From the NCBI RefSeq assembly GCF_900113745.1, contig NZ_FOQL01000001.1, positions 1,612,001-1,676,000 on the forward strand: a stretch of DNA of 64,000 nucleotides, in the 5' to 3' direction. Position numbers and translations under genes: made by a program. This DNA is from Pseudomonas guineae (GTDB lineage Bacteria; Pseudomonadota; Gammaproteobacteria; Pseudomonadales; Pseudomonadaceae). Positions 20,314 to 33,366 of this stretch are shown here, piece after piece (within the stretch, counting starts at the first letter, position 1; every line of letters begins with the position of its first letter). The notes below the pieces were generated by a model, which saw only the letters and a program-made list of their open reading frames with translations, searched no databases and had not been told where the DNA came from.

Positions 20314-21239
20314 AGAAAAGACTCCCGCCGTTAAATTGGCTGCGTGCGTTTGAAGCTTCGGCCCGGCACCTGAACTTCACCCAGGCCGCGGCCGAGCTGA
20401 GCTTGACCCAAGCGGCGATCAGCCAACAGGTAAAAGGACTGGAGTCGCAGCTCGGAACTAACCTGTTCAAACGTCTGCCGCGCGGACTGGAGTTAACCGA
20501 GGCTGGCCAAGCCTACATGCCAGTCATCCATGATTCGATCGAACGCTTAGCCGCCGCCACCGACGAGTTGTTCGGCCAAGGCCGTAAGCGGCCGATTACC
20601 GTGCGCGTCAACTTAGTGTTTTTCACCACCTGGTTGGCGCCGAGACTTGGACGCTTTCGCGCTGCGCACCCAGAGGTCGGCCTGCACTTCACCAGTAATA
20701 TCTGGCTGGATGAGCGCGGCAAAGAAGCCAATATGGAAATCCGCTACGGCAAGGGTAATTGGGCCGGGCTGCGATCGGTTCAACTGACCTACGATGAGTT
20801 ATTCCCAGTCTGCAGCCCGCGCCTACTCTGCGGCCAGTTGCCACCCGCTAGCCCAGCGGAACTCTGTGCAGACAGCATGCTGCATGTCATCGGCTACGAG
20901 GAGGGTTGGGGCTACTGGCTGAATAAAACCGGCTTCCCGCTCGTTGATGCCTCACAGGGGATGCAGTTCGATACCTTGATAACCGCACTTGAAATGGCAG
21001 TTCGTGGCCATGGTATGGCGTTGGGGCGCTCCTCATTGGTGGCAGAAATGGTAGCTGATGGACGCTTGATCGCGCCGTTTACGCAACGTATTCCCGCCTC
21101 GGAAGCATTCCATTTAAGTTGCCCAAGCAACATGCAGTTGTCGCCACATGGCGAAACGTTTTGGGCGTGGTTAGTCGAAGAGTCCACTCACTCTAGCTGC
21201 AGCGTTTTACCGCCATCAGAACCAACGCGGCTCGTTTAA
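20310..21239 (+). CDS. dddR: LysR-family regulator, DddR candidate
   Basis: The 309-residue LysR-type regulator is of the GcvA-like subgroup. Its N-terminal HTH (LRAFEASARHLNFTQAAAEL, then SLTQAAISQQVKGLESQLG) is followed by a type 2 periplasmic-binding-fold effector domain from about residue 90. A LysR gene, dddR, accompanies dddTBC in Marinomonas and Pseudomonas DMSP clusters, which supports the tentative symbol. Whether this or the coupled IclR protein is the DMSP-responsive activator cannot be decided here. No terminator follows until 21807. Confidence 0.8.
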   Translation: MKKRLPPLNWLRAFEASARHLNFTQAAAELSLTQAAISQQVKGLESQLGTNLFKRLPRGLELTEAGQAYMPVIHDSIERLAAATDELFGQGRKRPITVRVNLVFFTTWLAPRLGRFRAAHPEVGLHFTSNIWLDERGKEANMEIRYGKGNWAGLRSVQLTYDELFPVCSPRLLCGQLPPASPAELCADSMLHVIGYEEGWGYWLNKTGFPLVDASQGMQFDTLITALEMAVRGHGMALGRSSLVAEMVADGRLIAPFTQRIPASEAFHLSCPSNMQLSPHGETFWAWLVEESTHSSCSVLPPSEPTRLV

Positions 21240-22157
21240 TACCGAGCTTGTACATAACCGCATTTATACGAAGTACCCGCCACACCCTCATCGGCATGTC
21301 TCCTACCCGACCATGTTCGCAGCATGCAGATCGTCCTAAGGTAACAGTCGGCGTCTGCCACGCCACACCTGAGGTAACGTGGACGAGTAGCACAGAAACA
21401 AAAACGCACAAGTCTTGGCTACTGCGCATGGCTATTATTTCTAAAAGACTGATTTATATAGCTATTTCATAACTGGCACAGGCTTTGCTGTGTCTTAGGT
21501 ACAACAACAATAAAATCAGCAGCACCGCGACTCGACACTGATATAACAAAAACAACACACAGGTCGGTAGCAAACAGATTTTTTTGGAGAATGCGGGCTT
21601 TTCCAGGACTCGTCCTAGCAACCAGATAGAACAATAAAACTACCTTGAGGTAGCTGAGCTGGTTGGATCACCGCGTGATGAGGGCAACGTTGGCGTCCAA
21701 AAAAATATGTTTTCTTTGGCCTACCCCGGTCAGAAAAAGCTCGCGACACCCACGGTCATCAACAATAACAACAGACCGCTCAACAATAAAAAATAAAGCT
21801 ATTATTTGAGGGGAGCTACGGCTCCCCTCAGTGCTTTCTGATGCCGCACTCCCGCCCGTTTAGCCAACAAAAAACCCGCCGAAGCAGGTTCTTTCCTGAC
21901 CATTCAACATCCTGTCGATGGGTCCTAGCGATGGCTAATCATCCTTGATGCCGAGCCCATCCGTTGCTCAGTGGATGGGCTCAGATTAGTGCCCGCGCGG
22001 CAATGCTGGAAGCGGCCAACAACGCCAGGCCCTGTATGAATCGCCTCGGATTTCTTAGACACTTTCCAGGTTCAGTAAGTTTAGCTTCTCAAACTCTACC
22101 GATAACCAAAGATCTACCTGAGACATTTGCCAAAAATGAGGCATCAGCAAGTGCTAC
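21240..22157. other. gene-poor stretch after the DMSP cluster
   Basis: About 0.9 kb is richer in A+T than the surroundings and has no convincing gene. It holds a perfect 10-bp hairpin closed by a TACG loop at 21807-21830. At 21871-21895 there is a degenerate ACCCGCC-type hairpin. CTACCTTGAGGTAG near 21641 is another small palindrome. Bases around 22037-22070 faintly resemble an insertion-sequence end, but no transposase or partner end is present. It probably marks the right junction of the inserted region between the acyltransferase gene and gyrB. Confidence 0.5.
21807..21830 (+). terminator. strong UACG-loop hairpin
   Basis: TGAGGGGAGC and GCTCCCCTCA form a perfect 10-bp stem closed by the exceptionally stable cUACGg tetraloop. 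The T-run after it is poor (GTGCTTTCTG), so termination is plausible but not certain. It could equally cap a small transcript. Confidence 0.6.
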
Positions 22158-22349
22158 ATGATGCTCTTGGTTGTAGACATATTGAACGATCAACGCCCGA
22201 GCATTCGCAGCCAATGGGTTATCGATGCCTTGAGGACCAAGCGTATACCGGCTAACAAAACCAACAAAGCCTCAATGAATGCAGTATTCAGCAGGATGAA
22301 AACTGCTGGAATTGTTCATGAGTTCAAGACCAAGTATCGGCTGACTTAA
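22158..22349 (+). CDS. small winged-helix-like hypothetical protein or fragment
   Basis: The 63-codon frame starts with two ATG codons. Its second half, SMNAVFSRMKTAGIVHEFKTKYRLT, has the spacing of a recognition helix plus wing as in winged helix-turn-helix domains (x-A-V-x-S-R-M-x-x-x-G-x-V then a Y-x-L ending). The first half could supply the preceding helices. Either it is a stand-alone mini-regulator or the C-terminal remnant of a larger protein whose front has decayed; no upstream frame joins it. The ribosome binding site is weak. It lies at the edge of a low-gene-density junction region. Confidence 0.35.
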   Translation: MMLLVVDILNDQRPSIRSQWVIDALRTKRIPANKTNKASMNAVFSRMKTAGIVHEFKTKYRLT

Positions 22350-22398
22350 GCCTTCTTGCCTGACTGAATAACAGTAATTAGCTTTTCCTGTACTCAAC

Positions 22399-22435
22399 AA
22401 AAGCCCCTACTGACTAGCATCAGCAGGGGCTTTTA
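22399..22435 (-). terminator. gyrB terminator, bidirectional
   Basis: AAAAGCCCCT...AGGGGCTTTT forms a strong stem with an extra CTGA/TCAG segment and T-rich sequence on both sides. It ends the dnaA-dnaN-recF-gyrB transcripts from the right and any rightward transcript from the left. Confidence 0.85.
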
Positions 22436-22517
22436 TTTTCATGCTACAGACCAATTACTTTGGTCGTTCCTCTTAACTCTGGCCTAAAGGACTATTAATT
22501 TTTCCCACCTACAAAAA

Positions 22518-26043
<3,526 letters not shown>

Positions 26044-26246
26044 TTAGATAACAGACCGTTGCAGAACGTAGCGAGCGAGGGTCAGGCAAAGCGGAGCCGG
26101 TTGAAGAAGTAGAGTAAACGAGCAGTACATAAGTATTACTCGCATTACTCACTGAACAGGAAGCGTGAACGAGTTAACGTAAAGGCTTGCGGAACGGATC
26201 TCAACGCAGCTTGGCTGAGCGTAATCGTTATTTAATGGACTGTGGG
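26044..26246. other. recF-dnaN spacer
   Basis: A 203-bp spacer separates dnaN (upstream on the minus strand) from recF. It holds only short partial repeats (AGTATTACTCGCATTACTC) and no clear gene, promoter or terminator. It is longer than the other gaps of this operon. Confidence 0.4.
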
Positions 26247-27350
26247 TTACAGACGCATTGGCATGACAACATAAGACGAATCGTCGTTATCCGCTTCCTG
26301 CACCAGAGCACTGCTATTGGCGTCGGAAAGAATCAAACGAACCTGATCGGTGGTCATGACGCTCAACACGTCGAGTAAGTAGCTGACGTTAAAGCCGATT
26401 TCCAACGCACTTCCGTTGTAGTCGACGGCGATCTCTTCTTCAGCTTCTTCCTGCTCAGGGTTATTAGCCTGAATTTTCAGCAGGCCGGATTCTAGCTGCA
26501 GACGAATACCACGGTACTTCTCGTTGGACAGAATCGCGGTACGGCTAAATGCCTCACGCAGGCCCTGACGATCAGCCACCACCAGTTTGTCACCACCACG
26601 TGGCAATACACGTTCGTAATCAGGGAACTTTCCGTCGACCAGTTTCGAAGTGAAGGTGAATTCACCCGTGGTCGCGCGGATATGGTGCTGACCCAGAACG
26701 ATGCTCACGCTGCCATCCTGCTCGGTGAGCAGACGAGCCATCTCGAGAATACCTTTACGCGGCACAATGACCTGGTGGCGCTCAACCTGCTCGATGGCGG
26801 CGTCCATGGAACACATTGCCAGGCGGTGACCATCAGTGGCCACTGCACGGAGGATCCCGGTTTGCACTTCTAGCAGCATACCGTTGAGGTAATAACGCAC
26901 GTCCTGCTGGGCCATGGCAAAGCTGGTGCGCTCGATCAAACGACGCAATTTACTTTGCACCAGGCTGAAGGTTAGCGAACCAGGGCCTTCTTCAACAGTG
27001 GGGAAATCATTGGCGGGCAGTGTCGACAGGCTGAAGCGGCTGCGACCCGCCTTGATCAGTAGCTTCTGCTCGTCGATTCGAATGTCGATCAGCGCGTCGC
27101 TCGGCAGGCTCTTACAAATATCCATCAGTTTGCGCGCCGGAACGGTGATCTCACCGGACTCAGCAGGCTCTTCTAGAGTGACACGCCCGACCAGTTCAAC
27201 CTCAAGGTCAGTACCGGTCAATGACAGCTGCTGGCCTTCAACCACCAGCAGCACATTAGAGAGAACTGGCAAGGTCTGACGGCGTTCCACGACGCCGGCG
27301 ACCAGTTGCAGAGGTTTCAACAGGGCTTCGCGTTGAATGGTGAAATGCAT
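26247..27350 (-). CDS. dnaN: DNA polymerase III beta sliding clamp
   Basis: The 367-residue three-domain clamp has the family start MHFTIQREALLKPLQLVAGVVERRQTLPVLSN. It ends in the conserved hydrophobic-pocket tail (DSSYVVMPMRL, the YVVMPMR/L motif). It confers processivity on polymerase III and binds clamp-motif proteins. It follows dnaA on the same strand after 32 bp. Confidence 0.98.
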   Translation of the reverse strand: MHFTIQREALLKPLQLVAGVVERRQTLPVLSNVLLVVEGQQLSLTGTDLEVELVGRVTLEEPAESGEITVPARKLMDICKSLPSDALIDIRIDEQKLLIKAGRSRFSLSTLPANDFPTVEEGPGSLTFSLVQSKLRRLIERTSFAMAQQDVRYYLNGMLLEVQTGILRAVATDGHRLAMCSMDAAIEQVERHQVIVPRKGILEMARLLTEQDGSVSIVLGQHHIRATTGEFTFTSKLVDGKFPDYERVLPRGGDKLVVADRQGLREAFSRTAILSNEKYRGIRLQLESGLLKIQANNPEQEEAEEEIAVDYNGSALEIGFNVSYLLDVLSVMTTDQVRLILSDANSSALVQEADNDDSSYVVMPMRL

Positions 27351-27382
27351 GGTCTAGTCCCTTGCCTAGTGGAGTTGCGTAG

Positions 27383-28858
27383 TTAGGTAGTCAGCGTACG
27401 CAGCAAATTCTTGTAGTCCTCGCGGATATCCGCGTCGGATTCCTTAAGTTCAGCAATCTTACGGCATGCATGCAATACCGTTGTGTGATCGCGGCCGCCG
27501 AAGGCATCACCAATTTCCGGCAGGCTATGGTTGGTCAGCTCTTTCGACAACGCCATCGCCACCTGACGTGGACGAGCAACCGAGCGCGAACGGCGCTTAG
27601 ACAACAGATCAGAAATCTTGATTTTGTAGTACTCGGCGACCGTGCGCTGAATATTGTCAATGCTGACCAACTTGTCCTGCAGCGCGAGCAAGTCCTTGAG
27701 CGATTCACGGATCAGCTCGATGGTAATGTCACGCCCCATGAAGTGCGAGTGGGCAATTACTCGTTTCAGCGCACCTTCCAGTTCGCGCACGTTGGAGCGG
27801 ATACGTTGCGCGATAAAGAAGGCAGCGTCATGCGGCAGGTCAACTTTGGCCTGATCAGCTTTCTTCATCAGAATGGCGACGCGAGTTTCCAACTCTGGCG
27901 GCTCGACGGCCACTGTAAGACCCCAACCGAAGCGCGACTTGAGACGCTCTTCCAACCCTTCGATTTCTTTCGGGTAGCGATCGCTGGTGAGAATCACCTG
28001 CTGACCCCCTTCAAGCAATGCGTTGAAGGTGTGAAAGAACTCTTCCTGGGAGCGCTCTTTCTTGGCGAAAAATTGAATGTCGTCAATCAATAAGGCGTCT
28101 ACCGATCGGTAGAAGCGCTTGAACTCGTTGATCGCGTTCAACTGCAACGCTTTAACCATATCTGCCACGAAACGCTCGGAATGCAGGTACACCACCTTGG
28201 CATTCGGGTTCTTCGCCAGCAGGTGGTTACCCACCGCATGCATCAAGTGAGTTTTACCCAGGCCTACACCGCCATAAAGGAACAGCGGGTTGTAACCGTG
28301 CTTAGGGTTGTCGGCAACCTGCCAAGCCGCTGCGCGGGCCAGCTGGTTAGATTTACCTTCAACGAAGTTGTCGAAGGTAAAGGTGCGATTCAGGTAACTG
28401 GTGTGCTTAAGTCCGCCTTCAACCTGCACCGTACGCTCTGTACGCGCCGGAGCCTGCTGACTGGCAGCACCTGCCATTGGGTCAAAGCTGGCGCGCGAAG
28501 GCTCTGTTGCCACAGCAAGCATTGTCGAGGTGACCGTCGACTTGGGTGCAGGGGCAGGCGTGCTCGGCGCAACGGGCGGCGTGCTAATCACGGCTGCACG
28601 AGGTGCCGAACTACGTTTGCTGCCTATTAATAAGGAGAGCGCCGGCGCCAGACCGTTGGTCCGTTCAGCGAGTAACTCAAGCAAGCGGCTGAGGTACTTC
28701 TCGTTGACCCAATCGAGAACAAAACGATTAGGCGCATAGACGCGAAGCTCATCGCCTTCAGCTTCGACCTGCAGTGGACGGATCCAAGTGTTGAATTGCT
28801 GAGCAGGCAGCTCATCGCGCAGAAGCTCGACGCATTGCTGCCAAAGTTCCACAGACAC
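27383..28858 (-). CDS. dnaA: chromosomal replication initiator DnaA
   Basis: The 491-residue AAA+ initiator has domain I ([28 protein letters not shown]) and a variable proline/alanine-rich domain II (about 90-150). Domain III has Walker [14 protein letters not shown] and Walker [10 protein letters not shown]. Domain IV has the DnaA signature [14 protein letters not shown], which reads TTATCCACA boxes. GTG 28858 gives the known Pseudomonas N-terminus MSVELWQQC and has AGGGG 6 nt upstream. ATG 28864 would sit directly on that site, so it is not preferred. Confidence 0.97.
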   Translation of the reverse strand: MSVELWQQCVELLRDELPAQQFNTWIRPLQVEAEGDELRVYAPNRFVLDWVNEKYLSRLLELLAERTNGLAPALSLLIGSKRSSAPRAAVISTPPVAPSTPAPAPKSTVTSTMLAVATEPSRASFDPMAGAASQQAPARTERTVQVEGGLKHTSYLNRTFTFDNFVEGKSNQLARAAAWQVADNPKHGYNPLFLYGGVGLGKTHLMHAVGNHLLAKNPNAKVVYLHSERFVADMVKALQLNAINEFKRFYRSVDALLIDDIQFFAKKERSQEEFFHTFNALLEGGQQVILTSDRYPKEIEGLEERLKSRFGWGLTVAVEPPELETRVAILMKKADQAKVDLPHDAAFFIAQRIRSNVRELEGALKRVIAHSHFMGRDITIELIRESLKDLLALQDKLVSIDNIQRTVAEYYKIKISDLLSKRRSRSVARPRQVAMALSKELTNHSLPEIGDAFGGRDHTTVLHACRKIAELKESDADIREDYKNLLRTLTT

Positions 28859-28864
28859 GGACAT

Positions 28865-29380
28865 CCCCTAAATCGAAAGGCGCGAGGCAAAAATACAGCC
28901 GCCATTGTATCTGCCGTAGCTTGAGTTATCCACACGTAACCTTGCTGATGCACAAGGAAAATCAACCTATTAACAGCGTTGGAGGCTAGTAAGCAGACCC
29001 ACATGAAGGCAGTGGATAACCCTATACAAGCTCGTGGGATAACCTAGGGTGAAACCCGGTGGAAAACAACGCTGTGGGTAAAATGGCATTCGATCCCCAG
29101 CTTGTACGCCGCTTCCACACAGTTGCAACACGCCTTTTCGACAGACTTACCCTTGGCTGAACAGCCCGAATCCTTTGTCCTTCAGATACTTATGCACAGA
29201 TAAGCGCCTTGCTAATAGTTACTAACATTACAAAAGATCTTTAAATACTCTCTTCTTTATATTTCTTTATGCAGGAAAGCGTGGTTTGAAATTGACCTAA
29301 CCCTCGGGTTTCTCTAGAATCGCCGGTCTCTTAAAACGGGGGCCATTCCGGCCCGTAGTCGACGACCCAGGTACCGCATC
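28865..29380. other. oriC: replication origin oriC between dnaA and rpmH
   Basis: A perfect DnaA box TTATCCACA lies at 28926-28934. One-mismatch boxes include AGTGGATAA (29011-29019), TGTGGGTAA (29073-29081) and TTATGCACA (29190-29198). A strongly AT-rich tract at about 29214-29272, with AGATCTTTAAATACT, is a good unwinding element. Genes diverge from this segment, with the dnaA set to the left and the rpmH set to the right. This is the position and layout of the experimentally known Pseudomonas origins. Confidence 0.88.
29292..29320 (+). promoter_or_regulatory. sigma-70 promoter of rpmH
   Basis: TTGACC (29292-29297) and TAGAAT (29315-29320) are separated by exactly 17 bp and lie about 60 bp before the rpmH ATG, directly beside the AT-rich part of oriC. 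The near-consensus spacing and boxes suggest a strong promoter for rpmH-rnpA. Confidence 0.72.
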
Positions 29381-29515
29381 ATGAAACGTACTTTCCAACC
29401 CAGCACTATCAAACGCGCTCGCACCCATGGTTTCCGCGCTCGCATGGCCACCAAGAGCGGCCGTGCTGTTCTGCAGCGTCGCCGCGCTAAAGGCCGTAAG
29501 CGTCTCGCCGTTTAA
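29381..29515 (+). CDS. rpmH: 50S ribosomal protein L34
   Basis: The 44-codon gene encodes [18 protein letters not shown] followed by the basic tail [18 protein letters not shown], a full-length L34. It lies between oriC and rnpA as in nearly all bacteria. Confidence 0.97.
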   Translation: MKRTFQPSTIKRARTHGFRARMATKSGRAVLQRRRAKGRKRLAV

Positions 29516-29526
29516 ATTTCGGTATT

Positions 29527-29931
29527 GTGGTGAGTCGAGACTTCAGTCGGGAAAAGCGTCTGCTAACCCCCCGACAATTCAAGGCAGTCTTCGACTCCCC
29601 TAACGGCAAAGCTCCGGGCAAAAATGTCCTGCTGCTAGCGCGCAACAATGAGCTTGATCATCCCCGCTTGGGGTTGGTGATCGGCAAGAAGAGCGTCAAG
29701 CTCTCGGTTGAACGCAATCGCCTGAAACGTCAAATCCGCGAATCGTTTCGTCTGAGCCAAGATAATTTGGTCGGGTGGGACATCGTTGTGGTGGCGCGCA
29801 AGGGCCTTGGCGATCTGGACAATGCAGAACTGGCACGTCAGTTTGGCAAACTTTGGAAACGCCTCGAACGCAGTAAGCCAAGCCCGGTTGCCGTTGCAAC
29901 ACCCGGGGGGAACGACAGTCCCCATGCGTAA
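29527..29931 (+). CDS. rnpA: ribonuclease P protein component
   Basis: The 134-residue basic protein assists the RNase P RNA in tRNA 5' maturation. The family core [13 protein letters not shown] (RNR motif) lies near residue 63, and [14 protein letters not shown] precedes it. Two tandem GTG codons at 29527/29530 could start translation; the first gives MVSRDF as in P. aeruginosa. Its end overlaps yidD by 8 bp. The C-terminal tail after residue 115 is divergent. Confidence 0.95.
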   Translation: MVSRDFSREKRLLTPRQFKAVFDSPNGKAPGKNVLLLARNNELDHPRLGLVIGKKSVKLSVERNRLKRQIRESFRLSQDNLVGWDIVVVARKGLGDLDNAELARQFGKLWKRLERSKPSPVAVATPGGNDSPHA

Positions 29932-30169
29932 ACTGGTTTTGCTTCCTATCCAGTTTTACCGCTATGCCATCAGCCCCTTGATGGCCAGCCACTGTCGTTT
30001 CTACCCAAGCTGTTCTTGCTACGCGCTTGAAGCCATTGAACACCATGGCGTCTTGCGTGGTGGCTGGCTGACCCTGCGTCGGCTGGGCCGCTGTCACCCG
30101 TGGACTCCCGGTGGCTACGACCCGGTTCCCCCCGCGAAAACCTCCCGTTCCTCTTCGATGGTCGAATAA
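29924..30169 (+). CDS. yidD: membrane protein insertion efficiency factor YidD
   Basis: The 81-residue protein begins [19 protein letters not shown] and carries the conserved [19 protein letters not shown] cysteine motif and [14 protein letters not shown]. YidD is a peripheral inner-membrane factor that helps YidC insert proteins. It overlaps rnpA and ends two bases before yidC, so all three genes are tightly coupled. Confidence 0.93.
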   Translation: MRKLVLLPIQFYRYAISPLMASHCRFYPSCSCYALEAIEHHGVLRGGWLTLRRLGRCHPWTPGGYDPVPPAKTSRSSSMVE

Positions 30170-30171
30170 TC

Positions 30172-31923
30172 ATGGATATTCAACGCTCGATCCTGATCGT
30201 CGCCCTGGCAATCGTGTCCTATATGATGGTTCTTCAGTGGAACCAGGATTACGGTCAAACTGCCCTGCCGACTGAAATTGCCACGACCAGCAGCACAGTA
30301 CCTGGCTTGCCAGATACCAGCGCTGCGAGCTCAAAATCAGCTGGTGGCGACGATATTCCGAGCGCAACGACTGCCGTTGAGCCCAGCACAATCAGTGCTG
30401 TCTCCAGCGCAGCCAATGATGAGCTGATTCGGGTGAAAACCGATGTACTGGATCTGGCTATTGATCCGCGCGGTGGTGATGTGGTGCAACTGCGTCTGCC
30501 GCAGTACCCACGCCGTCAAGATCGCCCGGATGTACCGTTCCAGTTGTTCGATAACGGTGGCGAGCGGACTTACCTGGCACAAAGCGGGTTGATCGGCAGC
30601 AATGCGCCGGACAAATCCAGCGGTCGTGCCCTGTGGAGCAGCGCGCAAAAAAACTATGAGCTGGCCGTTGGCCAGGATCAACTGCAGGTTGATCTCACGC
30701 TCAGCGAAAACGGCGTTAATTACATCAAGCGCTTCACGTTCAAGCGCGGCCTCAATGCTGAATGTTCGGCCAAAGAGCAGCTGCTGAAGAAACCGGGTTG
30801 TGTAGATCCATCCTCCTACCAGATAGACGTCAGCTACCTGATCGATAACCAGAGCGCTCAAGCTTGGGGCGGCAACATGTTTGCCCAGCTTAAGCGCGAT
30901 GGCAGTGACGATCCGTCCTCCACCACGGCAACTGGCACAGCGACCTACCTCGGTGGTGCACTGTGGACAGCAGAAGAGCCGTACAAAAAAGTGTCGATGA
31001 AAGATATCGACAAGCAAGCCTTCAAAGAAACCGTCCAAGGAGGCTGGGTTGCCTGGCTACAGCATTACTTCGTCACTGCCTGGATTCCAAGTAAAGACAG
31101 CACTAACCAGGTACAGACCCGCAAAGACAGCCAAGGCAACTACATTGTCGGCTTTACCGGCCCGGCCATTCAGGTTGCTGCCGGCGCTCAGGGTGAAACC
31201 AGTGCAGTTCTGTATGCCGGCCCGAAGCTACAAGGCCACCTGAAGACCCTGTCTCCGGGTCTTGAGCTGACTGTCGACTACGGCATTTTGTGGTTCCTCG
31301 CGCAACCCATTTTCTGGCTACTGGAACATATCCACAGCCTATTGGGTAACTGGGGCTGGTCGATCATCGTTCTAACTATGATCATCAAGCTGATCTTCTT
31401 CCCACTCTCCGCTGCCAGCTACAAGTCCATGGCCCGCATGCGTGCTGTAGCCCCTAAGCTGGCGGCGCTGAAAGAGCAGTTCGGTGACGATCGGCAAAAA
31501 ATGTCCCAGGGTATGATGGAGCTGTACAAAAAAGAGAAGATCAACCCGCTGGGTGGTTGCCTGCCGATTTTGGTACAGATGCCGGTATTCCTCGCGCTTT
31601 ACTGGACCTTGTTGGAAAGCGTAGAAATGCGCCAAGCGCCTTGGTTGCTGTGGATAACTGACCTCGCGATCAAAGATCCGTTCTTTATCCTGCCGATTAT
31701 CATGGGCGCCACCATGTTTATTCAGCAGCAGCTCAACCCGACTCCGCCTGACCCGATGCAAGCCAAGGTAATGAAGATGATGCCGATCATTTTCACCTTC
31801 TTCTTCCTCTGGTTCCCAGCTGGTCTGGTGCTGTACTGGGTGGTCAACAACGTCTTGTCCATCGCTCAGCAGTGGTACATTACGCGCAAGATTGAAGCCG
31901 CAGCCAAGGCCGCAGATGCCTAG
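30172..31923 (+). CDS. yidC: membrane protein insertase YidC
   Basis: The 583-residue YidC/Oxa1 insertase has an N-terminal signal-anchor (SILIVALAIVSYMMVLQW) and a large periplasmic beta-sandwich domain (about 60-340). Five C-terminal helices include WGWSIIVLTMIIKLIFFPLS with the groove arginine region SYKSMARMRAV. GGCLPILVQMPVFLALYW and the final hydrophobic segment FPAGLVLYWVVNNVLSIAQQ follow. ATG 30172 is used because the upstream in-frame codons overlap yidD. A strong terminator follows. Confidence 0.97.
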   Translation: MDIQRSILIVALAIVSYMMVLQWNQDYGQTALPTEIATTSSTVPGLPDTSAASSKSAGGDDIPSATTAVEPSTISAVSSAANDELIRVKTDVLDLAIDPRGGDVVQLRLPQYPRRQDRPDVPFQLFDNGGERTYLAQSGLIGSNAPDKSSGRALWSSAQKNYELAVGQDQLQVDLTLSENGVNYIKRFTFKRGLNAECSAKEQLLKKPGCVDPSSYQIDVSYLIDNQSAQAWGGNMFAQLKRDGSDDPSSTTATGTATYLGGALWTAEEPYKKVSMKDIDKQAFKETVQGGWVAWLQHYFVTAWIPSKDSTNQVQTRKDSQGNYIVGFTGPAIQVAAGAQGETSAVLYAGPKLQGHLKTLSPGLELTVDYGILWFLAQPIFWLLEHIHSLLGNWGWSIIVLTMIIKLIFFPLSAASYKSMARMRAVAPKLAALKEQFGDDRQKMSQGMMELYKKEKINPLGGCLPILVQMPVFLALYWTLLESVEMRQAPWLLWITDLAIKDPFFILPIIMGATMFIQQQLNPTPPDPMQAKVMKMMPIIFTFFFLWFPAGLVLYWVVNNVLSIAQQWYITRKIEAAAKAADA

Positions 31924-31949
31924 GCCGTGAGCGCTTCTAAGCTGTAACA

Positions 31950-31973
31950 AACGCCCCTTTACAGGGGCGTTTT
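31950..31973 (+). terminator. terminator after yidC
   Basis: AACGCCCCT and AGGGGCGTT form a 9-bp stem with a TTAC loop, followed by TT G. It sits between yidC and mnmE and can act in either direction. Confidence 0.8.
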
Positions 31974-31998
31974 GCTATGTCGACTTCAGGAGAACCGC

Positions 31999-33366
31999 AT
32001 GCCAACCGTGACTGAAACCATTGCCGCCGTCGCTACCGCCCAAGGCCGAGGTGGCGTGGGAATCGTGCGTGTTTCAGGCCCCTTGGCTGGGCAACTGGCG
32101 ACAGCGATCTGCCAACGTCAGCTGAGCCCGCGTTACGCCCATTACGGGCCGTTCTTTGCTGATGCCGAACAGGTGATCGATGAAGGTCTGGCGTTGTATT
32201 TTCCTGGTCCCAACTCCTTTACCGGTGAAGACGTGCTCGAGTTACAGGGGCATGGTGGGCCGGTGGTTCTCGATTTACTGCTACGCCGCTGTGTACAACT
32301 CGGCGCGCGCTTAGCCCGGCCGGGTGAGTTCAGTGAACGTGCATTCCTCAATGACAAACTCGACCTGGCTCAAGCCGAAGCGATTGCCGACCTGATCGAA
32401 GCCAGCTCCGAACAGGCGGCGCGCAATGCCCTGCGTTCATTGCAAGGCGAGTTCTCGCGTCGCGTGCAGGGTCTAACTGAACGTCTGATCAGCCTGCGTA
32501 TCTACGTAGAAGCAGCCATTGACTTCCCGGAAGAAGAAATCGACTTTCTCGCCGACGGCCACGTACTCAGCCTACTAGACGGCGTACGCAACGACCTCGC
32601 GGGAGTGCTGCGTGAGGCCGGACAAGGCGCGCTACTGCGCGATGGCATGACCGTGGTCATCGCCGGTCGGCCCAACGCCGGTAAATCCAGCCTGCTCAAT
32701 GCCCTAGCCGGTCGTGAAGCGGCCATCGTCACCGAGATCGCTGGCACCACCCGCGATGTGCTGCGCGAACATATCCACATCGACGGTATGCCCTTGCACG
32801 TAGTGGACACCGCCGGTCTGCGCGATACTGACGACCAGGTAGAGCGAATTGGTGTGGAACGTGCGCTCAAGGCGATTGGTGAAGCCGATCGTATCCTCCT
32901 GGTGGTGGATGCCACGGCCCCCGAAGCAGATGATCCCTTTGCCTTATGGCCTGAGTTTCTCGACCTGCGCCCGGAGCCAAACAAGGTCACGCTGATCCGC
33001 AACAAAGCAGACCTGTCTGGCGAGTCGGTGATGCTTGAAGTCTGTAATGACGGCCACGTCACCATCAGCCTGTCGGCTAAATCGACCGAGGGCCTGGACC
33101 TGCTGCGTGAACACCTGAAAGCCTGCATGGGTTATGCACAGACCTCTGAGAGCAGCTTCAGCGCCCGTAGGCGTCACCTTGAGGCACTCCATCAAGCCGA
33201 TACTCACCTTGAACATGGCCATGCTCAGCTGACCCTCGCCGGCGCTGGTGAGTTACTCGCTGAAGACCTGCGTATGGCACAACAAGCCTTAGGCGAAATT
33301 ACCGGAGCCTTCAGCTCCGATGACTTGTTGGGGCGGATCTTTTCCAGCTTCTGTATTGGCAAGTAG
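31999..33366 (+). CDS. mnmE: tRNA modification GTPase MnmE
   Basis: The 455-residue protein has an N-terminal tetrahydrofolate-binding domain ([21 protein letters not shown]), a helical domain and an inserted G domain. The G domain has [14 protein letters not shown] (G1), TTRD (G2), DTAGLRDT (G3) and NKAD (G4). The protein ends in the catalytic CIGK motif. With MnmG it forms the cmnm5/nm5 group on wobble uridine of several tRNAs. ATG 31999 follows AGGAG. MnmG is encoded about 660 bp downstream. Confidence 0.97.
   Translation: MPTVTETIAAVATAQGRGGVGIVRVSGPLAGQLATAICQRQLSPRYAHYGPFFADAEQVIDEGLALYFPGPNSFTGEDVLELQGHGGPVVLDLLLRRCVQLGARLARPGEFSERAFLNDKLDLAQAEAIADLIEASSEQAARNALRSLQGEFSRRVQGLTERLISLRIYVEAAIDFPEEEIDFLADGHVLSLLDGVRNDLAGVLREAGQGALLRDGMTVVIAGRPNAGKSSLLNALAGREAAIVTEIAGTTRDVLREHIHIDGMPLHVVDTAGLRDTDDQVERIGVERALKAIGEADRILLVVDATAPEADDPFALWPEFLDLRPEPNKVTLIRNKADLSGESVMLEVCNDGHVTISLSAKSTEGLDLLREHLKACMGYAQTSESSFSARRRHLEALHQADTHLEHGHAQLTLAGAGELLAEDLRMAQQALGEITGAFSSDDLLGRIFSSFCIGK

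Noticed and set aside
21661..21672. GGTTGGATCACC resembles the 3' end of 16S rRNA
   Set aside because: The match is too short, no further rRNA sequence surrounds it, and chance is sufficient.
22037..22070. Insertion-sequence end
   Set aside because: Only a faint resemblance to an IS end; no transposase frame, no matching opposite end and no target duplication visible.
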